From: an uncultured Prochlorococcus sp.
GTDB lineage: Bacteria > Cyanobacteriota > Cyanobacteriia > PCC-6307 > Cyanobiaceae
NCBI GenBank assembly: GCA_902621675.1
Contig: CACNMX010000007.1
Coordinates: 1-55,546 of the forward strand
Direction of reading: 5' to 3'
Length of the DNA stretch: 55,546 nucleotides
The position numbers and the translations under genes were made by a program. Under the pieces are notes generated by a model. It was not told the origin of the DNA. It was given only the letters and a program-made list of their open reading frames with translations, and made no database searches. Positions 24,830 through 33,978 of this stretch are shown in pieces; the first letter of the stretch is position 1; every line of letters starts with the position of its first letter.

Positions 24830-25741
24830 ATGGAAACTAAAGATTGGTATAAACTAACTTTTCTGATAGAAAGTGATTGTGAAGATATTATTATTTGGAA
24901 ATTAAATGAGCTGGGAATATTTAGTTTTTCATTTGAATATTTAATTAAAAATAATAATAAAAAAGAAGTGAATATATGGCTTCCAATTATTGATTGGGGA
25001 AAGAGTTCTAGAAGTGATTTTGAAAAAATAATTTGCAAACTTTTAAACATTAATGCCCCTGAGAATCAATTTTTTGACTGGAGTATTATTAAAGAGGAAA
25101 ATTGGTTGACAAGCTGGAAGAAATATTGGGCGCCTGAATTAGTAGGAAATCATTTTTTAATATTGCCTTGTTGGATAAATCTAAATGAAAAATATAAATA
25201 TAAAAAAGTCATAAAAATTGATCCTGGAGCAGCCTTTGGCACAGGTAGTCACCCTTCGACTTATCTTTGCTTGGAAAAAATGGAGTATATTTTATTTTCT
25301 GAGAAAAAGATATTAGATATTGGTAGTGGTAGTGGGATTTTGAGTGTGGCTGCAAGATTGCTCGGTGCTAAAGAGGTTTGTGCAGTGGATAATGATTATT
25401 TAGCTATAAACTCAACTAAATCTAATTTTCAACTAAATTTCGGTAATTTAGACAATTTAAATACATATTTGGGATCTTTTAATGATGTAATTTTAAACAA
25501 TCAACTCAAACAATTTGATTTTGTTTTGTGTAATATTCTTGCTGAAGTAATAAAAGAAATGATTCCAAATATTTATAAGTGCTTGAGAAACAAAGGGGAA
25601 GTAATTTTCAGTGGAATTTTGAATTCACAAAAGGATGAAATTATAAAAATATTAATTCAGAATGACTTGAAAATTTTGGATATATCAACTAGAAAAGATT
25701 GGGCATGCATTTCTGCACAAAAAACCGGTGATCCCACCTAA
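24830..25741 (+). CDS. prmA: ribosomal protein L11 methyltransferase
   Basis: A 303-residue class I SAM methyltransferase that trimethylates L11. Family signature: [20 protein letters not shown], then motif [31 protein letters not shown] and the post-motif CNILAEVI. The N-terminal about 120 residues form the substrate-recognition domain. It follows serA by 18 bases in an operon. Confidence 0.93.
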   Translation: METKDWYKLTFLIESDCEDIIIWKLNELGIFSFSFEYLIKNNNKKEVNIWLPIIDWGKSSRSDFEKIICKLLNINAPENQFFDWSIIKEENWLTSWKKYWAPELVGNHFLILPCWINLNEKYKYKKVIKIDPGAAFGTGSHPSTYLCLEKMEYILFSEKKILDIGSGSGILSVAARLLGAKEVCAVDNDYLAINSTKSNFQLNFGNLDNLNTYLGSFNDVILNNQLKQFDFVLCNILAEVIKEMIPNIYKCLRNKGEVIFSGILNSQKDEIIKILIQNDLKILDISTRKDWACISAQKTGDPT

Positions 25742-25875
25742 GTATAAGTTTTTCTTATAGATACTCTTTCATACATTTTATTGTGTCATTTTTTACTTCA
25801 AAATCTCACATATCGACCTAATCGGTGTTAAAAATGTATTTGATAGGTATTAACTACCAACAATTTTTTATTTAA

Positions 25876-26175
25876 ATGGCTTCTTACAAAGTTACACTCA
25901 TCAGCGAAGGTGAAGGGCTCAATTCAACTATTGAAGTTCCTGATGACCAATACATCCTCGATGCGGCTGAAGAACAAGGTATCGACCTTCCTTATTCCTG
26001 TAGAGCTGGGGCATGTTCAACATGTGCTGGAAAAGTTACTTCAGGTAGTGTTGATCAATCAGATCAAAGTTTCTTGGATGACGACCAATTAGAAGCTGGT
26101 TTTGTTCTTACTTGTGTTGCTTATCCAACATCTGACTTAACAATTACAACTCATGCCGAAGAAGAATTGTACTAA
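25876..26175 (+). CDS. petF: plant-type [2Fe-2S] ferredoxin
   Basis: A 99-residue ferredoxin carrying electrons from photosystem I to FNR, nitrite reductase and others. Cluster ligands are C42, C47, C50 ([14 protein letters not shown]) and C80 ([10 protein letters not shown]). Acidic residues at the termini (EEELY) for partner binding are conserved. Length and start are standard. It is followed by a strong rho-independent terminator at 26220-26249, so it is transcribed alone. Confidence 0.95.
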   Translation: MASYKVTLISEGEGLNSTIEVPDDQYILDAAEEQGIDLPYSCRAGACSTCAGKVTSGSVDQSDQSFLDDDQLEAGFVLTCVAYPTSDLTITTHAEEELY

Positions 26176-26219
26176 ATATAAAAAAAAGCTTTTCTAAGTT
26201 GATTATTGATTATTTTTCT

Positions 26220-26249
26220 GCCACCCTCTGTAAAGGTGGCTTTTTTTTG
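26220..26249 (+). terminator. rho-independent terminator of the ferredoxin gene
   Basis: GCCACC (26220-26225) pairs with GGTGGC (26235-26240) around a nine-base loop and is followed by eight T residues. It sits 45 bases past the petF stop. The next start codon comes only four bases after the T tract. Confidence 0.9.
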
Positions 26250-26252
26250 TAA

Positions 26253-26612
26253 ATGGATAAATTTGAATTTTTCAAGACTGACAGTGTTCAATCAAGTTAT
26301 GGAGGTCAGTACAGTTATAAGGTAATTGGACCATGTTGCAGACTTTATGATAGAGAAGAGTTGCCTTGGCCCTGCTCAAGGCTTGCTTGGAGAAGTAAGG
26401 AGCCTAGTTGGAGAAGAATTGGGTCTAGGTTCGTTGCTGATATGGCTTCAAGGAAATGTCCATCTTACTCAGTGCAGATTTTGGAGCCTGGATCAAAACC
26501 TGTTGAGACAGTTATAACTTTTTTTTCGAAGAAATTTTCTTCTGATGTACAAGAATGGTGGTATAGCAAAAAACCAGGCTCAAAAGAGCCTGGTAATATC
26601 TTTCCTTATTAA
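26253..26612 (+). CDS. conserved hypothetical protein (119 aa) following petF
   Basis: Soluble protein, rich in Arg, Trp, Ser and Pro: MDKFEFFKTDSVQSSYGGQY, VIGPCCRLYDREELPWPCSR, WRRIGSRFVADMASRKCPSY and EWWYSKKPGSKEPGNIFPY. The conserved-looking CC, WPC and KCP pattern does not match a known metal motif. No membrane segment. The start follows the petF terminator by four bases, so it needs a promoter overlapping that terminator or read-through. Its last 40 bases also encode, on the opposite strand, the terminator of the pentapeptide gene. Function unknown. Confidence 0.75.
   Translation: MDKFEFFKTDSVQSSYGGQYSYKVIGPCCRLYDREELPWPCSRLAWRSKEPSWRRIGSRFVADMASRKCPSYSVQILEPGSKPVETVITFFSKKFSSDVQEWWYSKKPGSKEPGNIFPY
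26573..26594 (-). terminator. rho-independent terminator of the pentapeptide gene, inside an opposing CDS
   Basis: On the minus strand, ACCAGGCTC-TTTT-GAGCCTGGT forms a perfect nine-base-pair stem, followed by a run of T (26567-26572 region). It lies about 37 bases past the pentapeptide-repeat gene's stop (26631) and within codons of the opposite-strand gene at 26253-26612 (KPGSKEPG). Confidence 0.85.
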
Positions 26613-26630
26613 GTTAGTTAGCTTGCAATA

Positions 26631-27194
26631 TTATGCTTTTGGCTTTGGAGGCATGTAACCTTTCAAGCCCGTGCATTCAAGACTATCAATTGTATTAACT
26701 CCAGTTTGTGGGTTAGTGCCACTAGCTCTTTCACATAATGCTTTTCTCTGAGAAAGATCAAGATTTGCATCAGTAAAGTCTGCTCCATCAATAATTGCTC
26801 CATCAAAAACACTTTTCATTAACTCACCATTGGTAAGATTTGCATCAGTAAAATCAGCATTATCAAAGCGTGTTGCATATGCAATGAGGTCCGTCATATT
26901 GGCTCCTTTAAAACTAGAGTTTTTTGCTGTAGTTACACTCATATATGCACCTTGAAGATTAGCTTCTCCTAAATCTTGATTAGATAAATCATATTTAACA
27001 TATTCAGTATTATGAAGGTCGGCACCGTGAAGATCATCTTTTAAAACGTCAACTGATGAAGGATCACTTGGATATAGTGCGTTTGCAGAGATTGGATTAA
27101 TAAGTAAACCAATAATTAATGGGAGAAAAATAAATAGTCTTTTACAAGACTTATGTAGTGATGAAAAAATAGAGACCATTTCGATCGACATCAA
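26631..27194 (-). CDS. secreted pentapeptide repeat protein
   Basis: About 187 residues. An N-terminal signal (basic KSCKRLF, hydrophobic core IFLPLIIGLLINP, cleavage near SANA-LYPS) is followed by pentapeptide repeats A(D/N)LxN, e.g. GADLHN, GEANLQGAYM, KGANMTDLIAYATRF, NADFTDANLTNGELM and GADFTDANLDLS, which fold as a right-handed quadrilateral helix. The C-terminus has two Cys (ALCERAS, LECTGLKGY) that could form a disulfide, as seen in lumenal pentapeptide proteins. Thylakoid lumen or periplasm is the likely place. Three in-frame Met codons offer alternative starts. Confidence 0.85.
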   Translation of the reverse strand: MMSIEMVSIFSSLHKSCKRLFIFLPLIIGLLINPISANALYPSDPSSVDVLKDDLHGADLHNTEYVKYDLSNQDLGEANLQGAYMSVTTAKNSSFKGANMTDLIAYATRFDNADFTDANLTNGELMKSVFDGAIIDGADFTDANLDLSQRKALCERASGTNPQTGVNTIDSLECTGLKGYMPPKPKA

Positions 27195-27265
27195 ATAGAA
27201 AAACCTAAGACCATTATTTCATGGGTTGGTCATTTACAACGCTCCTGCTAACGAACTGTTGCAGT

Positions 27266-28204
27266 TTATTTTATTTCTGCGGTTAGAAAATCTTTGGCAA
27301 GGTGAGTATTAGGGAAAACTTTTTGCGCCTCTTTAAGCAAATCGCTTGGTGTAATTGAATTTTTATTAGTGTATCTTGGACTTAAATGAGTAATAATTAA
27401 TTTTTTTGCATTAGATAATAATGCTGTTTTCGCAGCCATTATTGTTGTGGAATGTAATTTTTCATAGGCCATTCTCTCATCAGCCTGGGAAAATGTTGAT
27501 TCATGTACGAGTAAATCGGCATTTTTCGATAGTGAAACAGCTGATTCGCTAAAGACTGTATCTGTACAATAAACAAAACTTTCTCCTTCTCTAGGAGGTC
27601 CACAGAACTCTTTCCCATCAAATTTCCTTCCGTCTGCTAATACGACTTTTTTGCCTTGTTGCAGTTCTGAATAAATTGGTCCAGGCTCTATTTTTAGAGA
27701 CTCTGCTTTTTTGATATCAAATATACCTGGCTTATCTTTTTCATTCACCCTGTAACCATAAGCAGGTATTTTATGTTTAAGACAGGCACAATTTACTTTT
27801 ATTTTTTTGTTTTCAAATAGGGTTTTGTTTTTTGAGGCAAAATTTTCAACTGCCACAAAATGCAATGGGAATGACAATTTGCAAAAACTACTTTTAAGTG
27901 CTGAATTTATAAAACTTCGCAACTCTGAAGGACCGTAAATTTCAATACCCTCACTATTGCCTGATAAACCTAAGGTAGCCAAAAGTCCAGGTAAACCATA
28001 AATATGATCTCCATGCATATGTGTAATAAATATTTTCTTGATTTGTGAAGATTTAATATTGCTTTTCATTATTTGATGTTGCGTTCCCTCTCCACAATCA
28101 AAAAGCCAAACTTCTGATGACTGTGATAATTTAAGTGCTAGGGAAGAAACATTTCTCGTTAAGGACGGGACACCTGAGCTTGTTCCTAAGAAGGTGATAT
28201 TCAC
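27266..28204 (-). CDS. rnz: ribonuclease Z
   Basis: A 312-residue metallo-beta-lactamase-fold nuclease that trims tRNA 3' ends. FLGTSSGVPSLTRNVSSLAL at the start, the metal motif THMHGDHIYGLPGLL (about residues 62-76), VYCTDTVFSESAV and LIITHLSPRY are the RNase Z set. No 3' CCA is encoded on either tRNA here, consistent with an RNase Z route. The ATG at 28204 gives the normal N-terminus. Confidence 0.93.
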   Translation of the reverse strand: MNITFLGTSSGVPSLTRNVSSLALKLSQSSEVWLFDCGEGTQHQIMKSNIKSSQIKKIFITHMHGDHIYGLPGLLATLGLSGNSEGIEIYGPSELRSFINSALKSSFCKLSFPLHFVAVENFASKNKTLFENKKIKVNCACLKHKIPAYGYRVNEKDKPGIFDIKKAESLKIEPGPIYSELQQGKKVVLADGRKFDGKEFCGPPREGESFVYCTDTVFSESAVSLSKNADLLVHESTFSQADERMAYEKLHSTTIMAAKTALLSNAKKLIITHLSPRYTNKNSITPSDLLKEAQKVFPNTHLAKDFLTAEIK

Positions 28205-28292
28205 TTATTTATGATATTTTTATTTTTATATCTGGATTAAATTTAGACTTTTAGTCAAACTTAGGCAAATTAAGCATCTGTTTTTAAACAAA

Positions 28293-29468
28293 GTGATACT
28301 TAAATTTAAAAATAATTATAGTAAATATTGCCTGATTACTATTTTATTTATTTGTGTTTTTCAGAGTGAAAGTGTTTTTGCATCAAGAGAGCCAATAATT
28401 AGAGTTTTGATTTCAAAAAATAATAATTTAAGGATTAGATCAGATAGATCAATTCCTTTAACCATAGAGGGGGAACTTTTTTCAAGAAAAAAAATAAAAG
28501 GCTTAACTTTGAAAAATGAGAAAAATAGAAAAATTTTATATTTTGATAAAAACAAACAAAAAAAATATGACTTAAAAAGTAATCAACAATTTCAAGTTAG
28601 ATCTCCTGATGGAAGAGGTATATGGGTAGGTCAGAAGAGATTTTCTGGTAAGCTTAATCTCTTTGTACTTGATTCTGAAATATTGGTAGTGAATGTTTTA
28701 GGCATAGAAAAATACCTAAGTAGTGTAGTGGGCTCAGAAATGCCAACAAAATGGCCTATGGAAGCATTAAAAGCACAAGCAATTGCCTCTAGAACTTATG
28801 CTTTAAAGCAAAAGGGAAATGATTTATTTGATATAGATTCCACCCAGAAAAATCAAGTCTACAATGGTTTGGAGTCGAGAACCTATAAAACCATGAGAGC
28901 TGTTAAAAGTACAAGATCTTTGGTTTTGACGTACAAAAATAAATTAATTAATGCTTTGTTTCATAGCAGCTCAGGTGGAATGACAGAAAATAGTCAGGAT
29001 GTATGGAAGAATAAATATCCATATTTATCAAGTGTGAAAGATTTTGATAAAAATAATCCAAAATTTAGATGGCAAAAAAAATTTTCGAGTAATGAATTAA
29101 TAAATTTATTTCCTAAGATTGGAGGCTTAAAAAATATAAAGATCCTAGATATTACAAGTACTGGTAGGGTAAAAAATGTAAAACTTTTTGGGGCTTATGG
29201 CTCTGATCAAATCTCTGGAGTAGTTTTAAGAAAAAGATTAGGCCTCAATAGTAATTTTGTGAGATTTAAATTTTTTGAGGAAGAATTAAACAATAAATAT
29301 CCTATTAAAAAAGGTTTGATAGTTTTTGGACAGGGATCAGGTCATGGAGTAGGAATGAGTCAATGGGGGGCAAAATATTTGGCATCTAGAGGCCAACAAG
29401 CTGAAAGAATATTAAAGTATTTTTATAGAGGTGTGCAGATTAAACCTTTTAGCAAAGATTACTTGTAG
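28293..29468 (+). CDS. SpoIID/LytB-like protein
   Basis: A 391-residue secreted protein; the start is a GTG (28293). The N-terminus has a hydrophobic stretch YCLITILFICVFQSESVFAS for export. The SpoIID domain is visible at GIEKYLSSVVGSEMPTKWPM, EALKAQAIASRTYALK, ALFHSSSGGMTENSQDVW and GQGSGHGVGMSQWGAKYLA. In Bacillus SpoIID is a lytic transglycosylase. In cyanobacteria the family probably acts on cell-wall glycan. Confidence 0.85.
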   Translation: MILKFKNNYSKYCLITILFICVFQSESVFASREPIIRVLISKNNNLRIRSDRSIPLTIEGELFSRKKIKGLTLKNEKNRKILYFDKNKQKKYDLKSNQQFQVRSPDGRGIWVGQKRFSGKLNLFVLDSEILVVNVLGIEKYLSSVVGSEMPTKWPMEALKAQAIASRTYALKQKGNDLFDIDSTQKNQVYNGLESRTYKTMRAVKSTRSLVLTYKNKLINALFHSSSGGMTENSQDVWKNKYPYLSSVKDFDKNNPKFRWQKKFSSNELINLFPKIGGLKNIKILDITSTGRVKNVKLFGAYGSDQISGVVLRKRLGLNSNFVRFKFFEEELNNKYPIKKGLIVFGQGSGHGVGMSQWGAKYLASRGQQAERILKYFYRGVQIKPFSKDYL

Positions 29469-29471
29469 AAA

Positions 29472-30395
29472 TTATTTAGCATTAAGAACTAATTTTGGAT
29501 TTATATGCGATTGATCTTTATTAAAGAAGCCAATCCCAAGTAGTGTTTGTTTCTTATCTATTACTTTTATCGGTTCTTTATAATCAAAAGACTTGCTTTC
29601 TTTGAAATGACTAATATCAACTTTAATTGCTCTTCCTGTTTGCCAAAAATTGATTTGTTCTTCATTGCTTAAAATAAATGATGAAATGTGATTAAGAGCA
29701 GAAATTGTTGGAATAATAAAATTTTTCGAGCTTTCCCCCCTTTTTTCTTTTTCGATATCGGATATTTTTATCGAGTTTTGTTCATCAAAGCCACAAGCTG
29801 AAATTCTTTTTAATTGTAGAAGACAACCTTCAGAATTAAGAATTTCTCCTAGATCTCTTGCAATTGCTCTTATATAAGTGCCAGCTGAACATTTGATTTT
29901 TATTTCTATGATTCCGTTTACTTGGTCCCATTTCATTAGAGTAAGGTCGTCTATTTTTACTTCTCTTGGTGCTAATTCAAAAACTTCATTCCTGAAAGAT
30001 TTTTTATAAGCTCTCTCACCATTGACATGCACACTAGAAACTTTCGGCGGAATTTGTTTAATAATTCCTCTAAATCTATTTAAGTATTGGTCTAATTTTT
30101 CATAACTGATTTTAGGCCAACTTTTTTGATTAATTATTTCTCCGTGTATATCATCAGTGTTAGTTCTTATCCCTAATTTAATTTGCCCTATGTAAGTTTT
30201 ACCCTGAGGGAGATATTGAATAAATCTTGTTGCACTGCCTATTGCGATTGGTAATGTTCCTATAACTTCTGGGTCAAGAGTTCCTGTGTGCCCGACTTTT
30301 TTTGTATTTAGTAACTTCCTAATTTGTTTAACACAATCATGAGATGTACAGCCTTTCTCTTTATTAATAACTAAAAATCCATCTTTAGTTTCCAT
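29472..30395 (-). CDS. truB: tRNA pseudouridine(55) synthase
   Basis: A 307-residue enzyme making pseudouridine in the T loop. Catalytic Asp lies in [19 protein letters not shown] (about residues 36-54), with [17 protein letters not shown] and [15 protein letters not shown] following. A C-terminal extension after about residue 215 replaces the PUA domain in cyanobacterial proteins. Ends four bases from the convergent SpoIID-like gene. Confidence 0.93.
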   Translation of the reverse strand: METKDGFLVINKEKGCTSHDCVKQIRKLLNTKKVGHTGTLDPEVIGTLPIAIGSATRFIQYLPQGKTYIGQIKLGIRTNTDDIHGEIINQKSWPKISYEKLDQYLNRFRGIIKQIPPKVSSVHVNGERAYKKSFRNEVFELAPREVKIDDLTLMKWDQVNGIIEIKIKCSAGTYIRAIARDLGEILNSEGCLLQLKRISACGFDEQNSIKISDIEKEKRGESSKNFIIPTISALNHISSFILSNEEQINFWQTGRAIKVDISHFKESKSFDYKEPIKVIDKKQTLLGIGFFNKDQSHINPKLVLNAK

Positions 30396-30471
30396 TTTTA
30401 ATATTAAGAATACTTTGAGAAAGAATTAAGACCATTTTATGATTTTGATATTAGAAATTTAGAGTAAGTGA

Positions 30472-31209
30472 ATGAAAAACAATAATTTTATTTTAAAAGA
30501 GTTTTTAGACAATGCTTTTAACTTGAAATCACATTTAATGGAATACTTATCTATTAAAGAATCTGATTTAGATGGATTCCTTGCAAGTGCAAAGATGAAT
30601 TTGGCAAATTCGCATCCTGGCGATGCTCTGAATGATGTTTCAGATTTTTATACTGAGATTGTAGGAGATAGGCATATAGCCGATTTAGCTGCTTGGCATA
30701 TTGCAAGTAGGGACTATATAGCTGATACTTTAAAACTTCAGCAGAGATTTTCTAGAGATTTAGTTTTGGATTTTGGAGGGGGTATTGGTACGCATGCCCT
30801 AGCTAACGCTATGTCTTCAAAAGTTGAGCATGTTTTTTTTGTAGATATAAATCAAACAAATAGAAATTTTGTTGAATATAGGGCTAAGAAATTAGGAGTT
30901 GAAAAAAAACTTACTTTTTGCAAGACAATTAAAGATACACAAAAATTGAAATTTGATACAATTGTTTGTCTTGATGTTTTGGAGCATCTAGCAGATCCAG
31001 CTTCTCAAATTAATTATTTCAGTGAAATTATGGATAGTAATTCTATTGCTCTACTCAATTGGTATTTCTATAAAGGAGATAAGAATGAATATCCGTTTCA
31101 TATGGATGATAGTCAAATTATTGAAAAGTTTTTTGAAACTCTTCAATTAAAATTTTTAGAGGTATTTCATCCGATTCTTATAACTACAAGAGCTTATAGG
31201 AAAATTTAA
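30472..31209 (+). CDS. class I SAM-dependent methyltransferase, specificity unknown
   Basis: A 245-residue protein with motif [19 protein letters not shown] (about residues 100-117), [13 protein letters not shown] (motif II) and [17 protein letters not shown] (post-II). The first 90 residues are a helical lead without clear homology. The stop overlaps rpmA's stop in convergent orientation (31206-31209). Small-molecule or lipid methylation is inferred. Confidence 0.8.
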   Translation: MKNNNFILKEFLDNAFNLKSHLMEYLSIKESDLDGFLASAKMNLANSHPGDALNDVSDFYTEIVGDRHIADLAAWHIASRDYIADTLKLQQRFSRDLVLDFGGGIGTHALANAMSSKVEHVFFVDINQTNRNFVEYRAKKLGVEKKLTFCKTIKDTQKLKFDTIVCLDVLEHLADPASQINYFSEIMDSNSIALLNWYFYKGDKNEYPFHMDDSQIIEKFFETLQLKFLEVFHPILITTRAYRKI

Positions 31210-31466
31210 ATTACTACATTAACTCTTTTTCTATTTCTTAAATTTCTTTTAATGCTTTCGAAACTTACGATTCCTTCTTTTAGTGCAAAAAGAGTATCAT
31301 CTTTACCTTTGCCAACATTGTTTCCTGGCAAAAATGATGTACCTCTTTGGCGAATTAATATTGATCCAGCACTTACTTTTTCTCCACCATAAGCTTTAAC
31401 ACCCAGTCTTTTGGAATTTGAATCTCTACCGTTTCTCGTAGAACCTGTTCCTTTTTTATGTGCCAT
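31206..31466 (-). CDS. rpmA: 50S ribosomal protein L27
   Basis: 86 residues with [20 protein letters not shown] at the start, then [20 protein letters not shown] and [20 protein letters not shown]. It forms an operon with rplU (nine bases between), the usual arrangement. The unprocessed N-terminus begins MAHKKG, so no N-terminal cleavage peptide is present. Confidence 0.95.
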   Translation of the reverse strand: MAHKKGTGSTRNGRDSNSKRLGVKAYGGEKVSAGSILIRQRGTSFLPGNNVGKGKDDTLFALKEGIVSFESIKRNLRNRKRVNVVI

Positions 31467-31475
31467 TAGAATTGT

Positions 31476-31916
31476 TTAATTTGTAGATTTTTCTGATTTT
31501 GGTTTAGTTTCCTTTTTAACAGTTTCTTTTTTTAAAGAAGACTTAGGAGCACTTTTACCTATTGATATAGATTTTACCATAACTCTTGTTAATTCTTGTC
31601 TATGTCCCATTTTTCTTCTTGTCTTTTTTTTCGGACGCATCTTGTATACAAGAATTTTCTTATCTCTTTTATGGGAGACCACTTCTAATTCAATTTTTGC
31701 ATCTTTAACGTAAGGTTTTCCAACAGTAATAGAATCTTTGTCTTTTAAAAGTAAAACTTTTTCAAGTGTTATTTTATCTTTCTCTTTTGCATTTAACCTG
31801 TCTATGTCATAGTATCTGTTAACTTCGAACCAAAATTGTTGACCCGATGTTTCTGCTATCGCGTACAATTCATTACTTTTTGAAGAATTGCTTGAGGAGT
31901 TTTTAGAATTTGCCAT
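31476..31916 (-). CDS. rplU: 50S ribosomal protein L21 with extended termini
   Basis: 146 residues, against about 100 for typical L21. The core (YAIAETSGQQFWFEVNRYYD, KVLLLKDKDSITVGKPYVKD, VYKMRPKKKTRRKMGHRQEL) is canonical. An N-terminal MANSKNSSSNSSKSN and a C-terminal Lys/Ser tail of about 30 residues are additions. Upstream lies kaiB in divergent orientation. Confidence 0.95.
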   Translation of the reverse strand: MANSKNSSSNSSKSNELYAIAETSGQQFWFEVNRYYDIDRLNAKEKDKITLEKVLLLKDKDSITVGKPYVKDAKIELEVVSHKRDKKILVYKMRPKKKTRRKMGHRQELTRVMVKSISIGKSAPKSSLKKETVKKETKPKSEKSTN

Positions 31917-32059
31917 ATTTTAGAGACGCTACCAGGCTCAAATTTATAATTTGATTTAGCCAAATAAGCAATCATAATAATTTGTTTATTTTCTTATTTT
32001 GTAGTGTAATAAGTCAAGGGTTGTTTTAAATCTTTTATATCAATTCAGGAAATATAAAA

Positions 32060-32377
32060 ATGGCAGCAAGGAAAACATACATTTTAAAACTCTATGTTGC
32101 TGGAAATACTCCTAATTCAATGAGAGCTTTAAATACTTTAAGAGAAATTTTAGAAAATGAATTCAAAGGAGTTTATGCTTTAAAGGTTATTGATGTACTT
32201 AAGCAACCACAACTTGCAGAAGAAGATAAGATTTTAGCAACTCCAACTTTAGCTAAAATTTTGCCTCCACCAGTAAGAAGAATTATAGGTGATCTATCAG
32301 ATAGAGAGAAGGTTTTGATTGGTTTAGATCTACTTTTTGATGAATTAACTGAAACTGAATATAGTGGGGATAAATAA
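32060..32377 (+). CDS. kaiB: circadian clock protein KaiB
   Basis: 105 residues, thioredoxin-like fold: [20 protein letters not shown], then [20 protein letters not shown] and the characteristic [20 protein letters not shown]. KaiB binds KaiC to set the clock phase. Only 143 bases separate it from rplU, with no room for kaiA, which lies there in Synechococcus. A purine-rich AGGAAA precedes the ATG. Confidence 0.95.
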   Translation: MAARKTYILKLYVAGNTPNSMRALNTLREILENEFKGVYALKVIDVLKQPQLAEEDKILATPTLAKILPPPVRRIIGDLSDREKVLIGLDLLFDELTETEYSGDK

Positions 32378-32448
32378 TATGTGTAAAACTTTTATAATTA
32401 AAGATAAATTCAAAATTTATTTTACTTTAGTTTAAATAGCACAAAACT

Positions 32449-33978
32449 ATGAATGATAAGAAATTTGGCAAATCAAATAAAATGCAGGTACAAAAATTGC
32501 CAACTGGAATAGAGGGCTTTGATGATGTTTGTAGGGGTGGGCTGCCTGTTTCTCGAAGTACACTCGTTAGTGGTACGTCAGGAACTGGTAAAACTGTTTT
32601 TTCACTGCAATATTTACACCATGGGATTTGCAATTTTGATGAGCCTGGAATCTTTGTAACATTTGAGGAATCACCTTTAGATATTATTAGAAATGCAGCG
32701 AGCTTTGGTTGGGATTTACAAGAATTAATTGATCAAAATAAACTTTTTATTTTGGATGCTTCTCCTGACCCTGATGGTCAGGATGTTGCAGGTAATTTTG
32801 ACTTGTCTGGTCTTATTGAGAGAATTAGTTATGCAATTAGAAAATATAAAGCTAAAAGAGTTGCAATAGATTCAATAACTGCGGTCTTTCAACAGTATGA
32901 TGCTATTTACGTTGTTAGACGCGAAATATTTAGACTCATAGCTAGATTGAAAGAGATAGGTGTGACGACAGTTATGACTACAGAAAGGGTTGATGATTAT
33001 GGACCGATTGCTAGATATGGAGTTGAAGAATTTGTATCTGATAATGTTGTCTTATTAAGAAATGTCCTTGAGTCAGAGAAAAGAAGAAGAACTTTAGAAG
33101 TTTTGAAGTTAAGAGGTACTGTACATATGAAAGGTGAATATCCATTCACTATGGGAATTGATGGAATAAGTGTGTTTGCCCTAGGAGCAATGAGATTAAC
33201 GCAGAGATCATCAAATATTAGAATTAGCTCTGGAGTTAAAGATCTTGATGATATGTGTGGTGGAGGTTATTTTCAAGATTCCATTATTCTCGCTACTGGA
33301 GCTACTGGTACAGGTAAAACAATGCTTGTATCAAAATTTGTTGAAGATGCTTATAACAATAATGAAAGAGCAATACTTTTTGCATATGAAGAATCTAGGG
33401 CTCAATTGCTTAGGAATGCGACTAGCTGGGGAATAGATTTTGAAAAAATGGAAAGTGATGGGTTATTGAAAATTATTTGTGCATATCCTGAATCAACCGG
33501 TTTAGAAGATCACTTACAAATTATAAAAACGCAAATTAATCAATTTAAACCAAAAAGAATGGCAATTGATTCTCTTTCTGCATTAGCCAGAGGTGTAAGT
33601 TTGAACGCATTTAGACAGTTTGTAATTGCTGTTACCGGTTATACAAAACAAGAGGAAATAGCAGGGTTCTTTACTAACACTGCAGAAGAATTTATGGGGA
33701 GTCATTCTATAACTGATTCTCATATCTCAACAATTACAGATACCATATTGTTACTTCAATATGTAGAAATAAAAGGTGAGATGGCAAGAGCTTTAAATGT
33801 TTTTAAGATGCGAGGATCATGGCATGATAAACGAATAAGAGAATTTATAATTACAAATAGTGGCCCAGAAATAAGAGATTCTTTTTCTAATTTTGAACAA
33901 ATATTTAGCGGTGCTCCTCACAGAATTGTACCTGATCAAAATGTTCAAAATGTTTTTAAAGGATTAGATAATAATTAG
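32449..33978 (+). CDS. kaiC: circadian clock ATPase/kinase KaiC
   Basis: 509 residues, two RecA-like halves. CI has Walker A SGTSGTGKTVFSLQYL and FEESP (catalytic Glu pair); CII has GATGTGKTMLVSKF and YEESR. The autophosphorylation pair S427/T428 lies in DSHISTITD. The C-terminal tail DSFSNFEQIFSGAPHRI ends sooner than that of Synechococcus KaiC (519 aa). 71 bases follow kaiB, and no kaiA is present. With no KaiA, such a system behaves as an hourglass in Prochlorococcus (known). The stop shares bases with the nblS stop. Confidence 0.95.
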   Translation: MNDKKFGKSNKMQVQKLPTGIEGFDDVCRGGLPVSRSTLVSGTSGTGKTVFSLQYLHHGICNFDEPGIFVTFEESPLDIIRNAASFGWDLQELIDQNKLFILDASPDPDGQDVAGNFDLSGLIERISYAIRKYKAKRVAIDSITAVFQQYDAIYVVRREIFRLIARLKEIGVTTVMTTERVDDYGPIARYGVEEFVSDNVVLLRNVLESEKRRRTLEVLKLRGTVHMKGEYPFTMGIDGISVFALGAMRLTQRSSNIRISSGVKDLDDMCGGGYFQDSIILATGATGTGKTMLVSKFVEDAYNNNERAILFAYEESRAQLLRNATSWGIDFEKMESDGLLKIICAYPESTGLEDHLQIIKTQINQFKPKRMAIDSLSALARGVSLNAFRQFVIAVTGYTKQEEIAGFFTNTAEEFMGSHSITDSHISTITDTILLLQYVEIKGEMARALNVFKMRGSWHDKRIREFIITNSGPEIRDSFSNFEQIFSGAPHRIVPDQNVQNVFKGLDNN

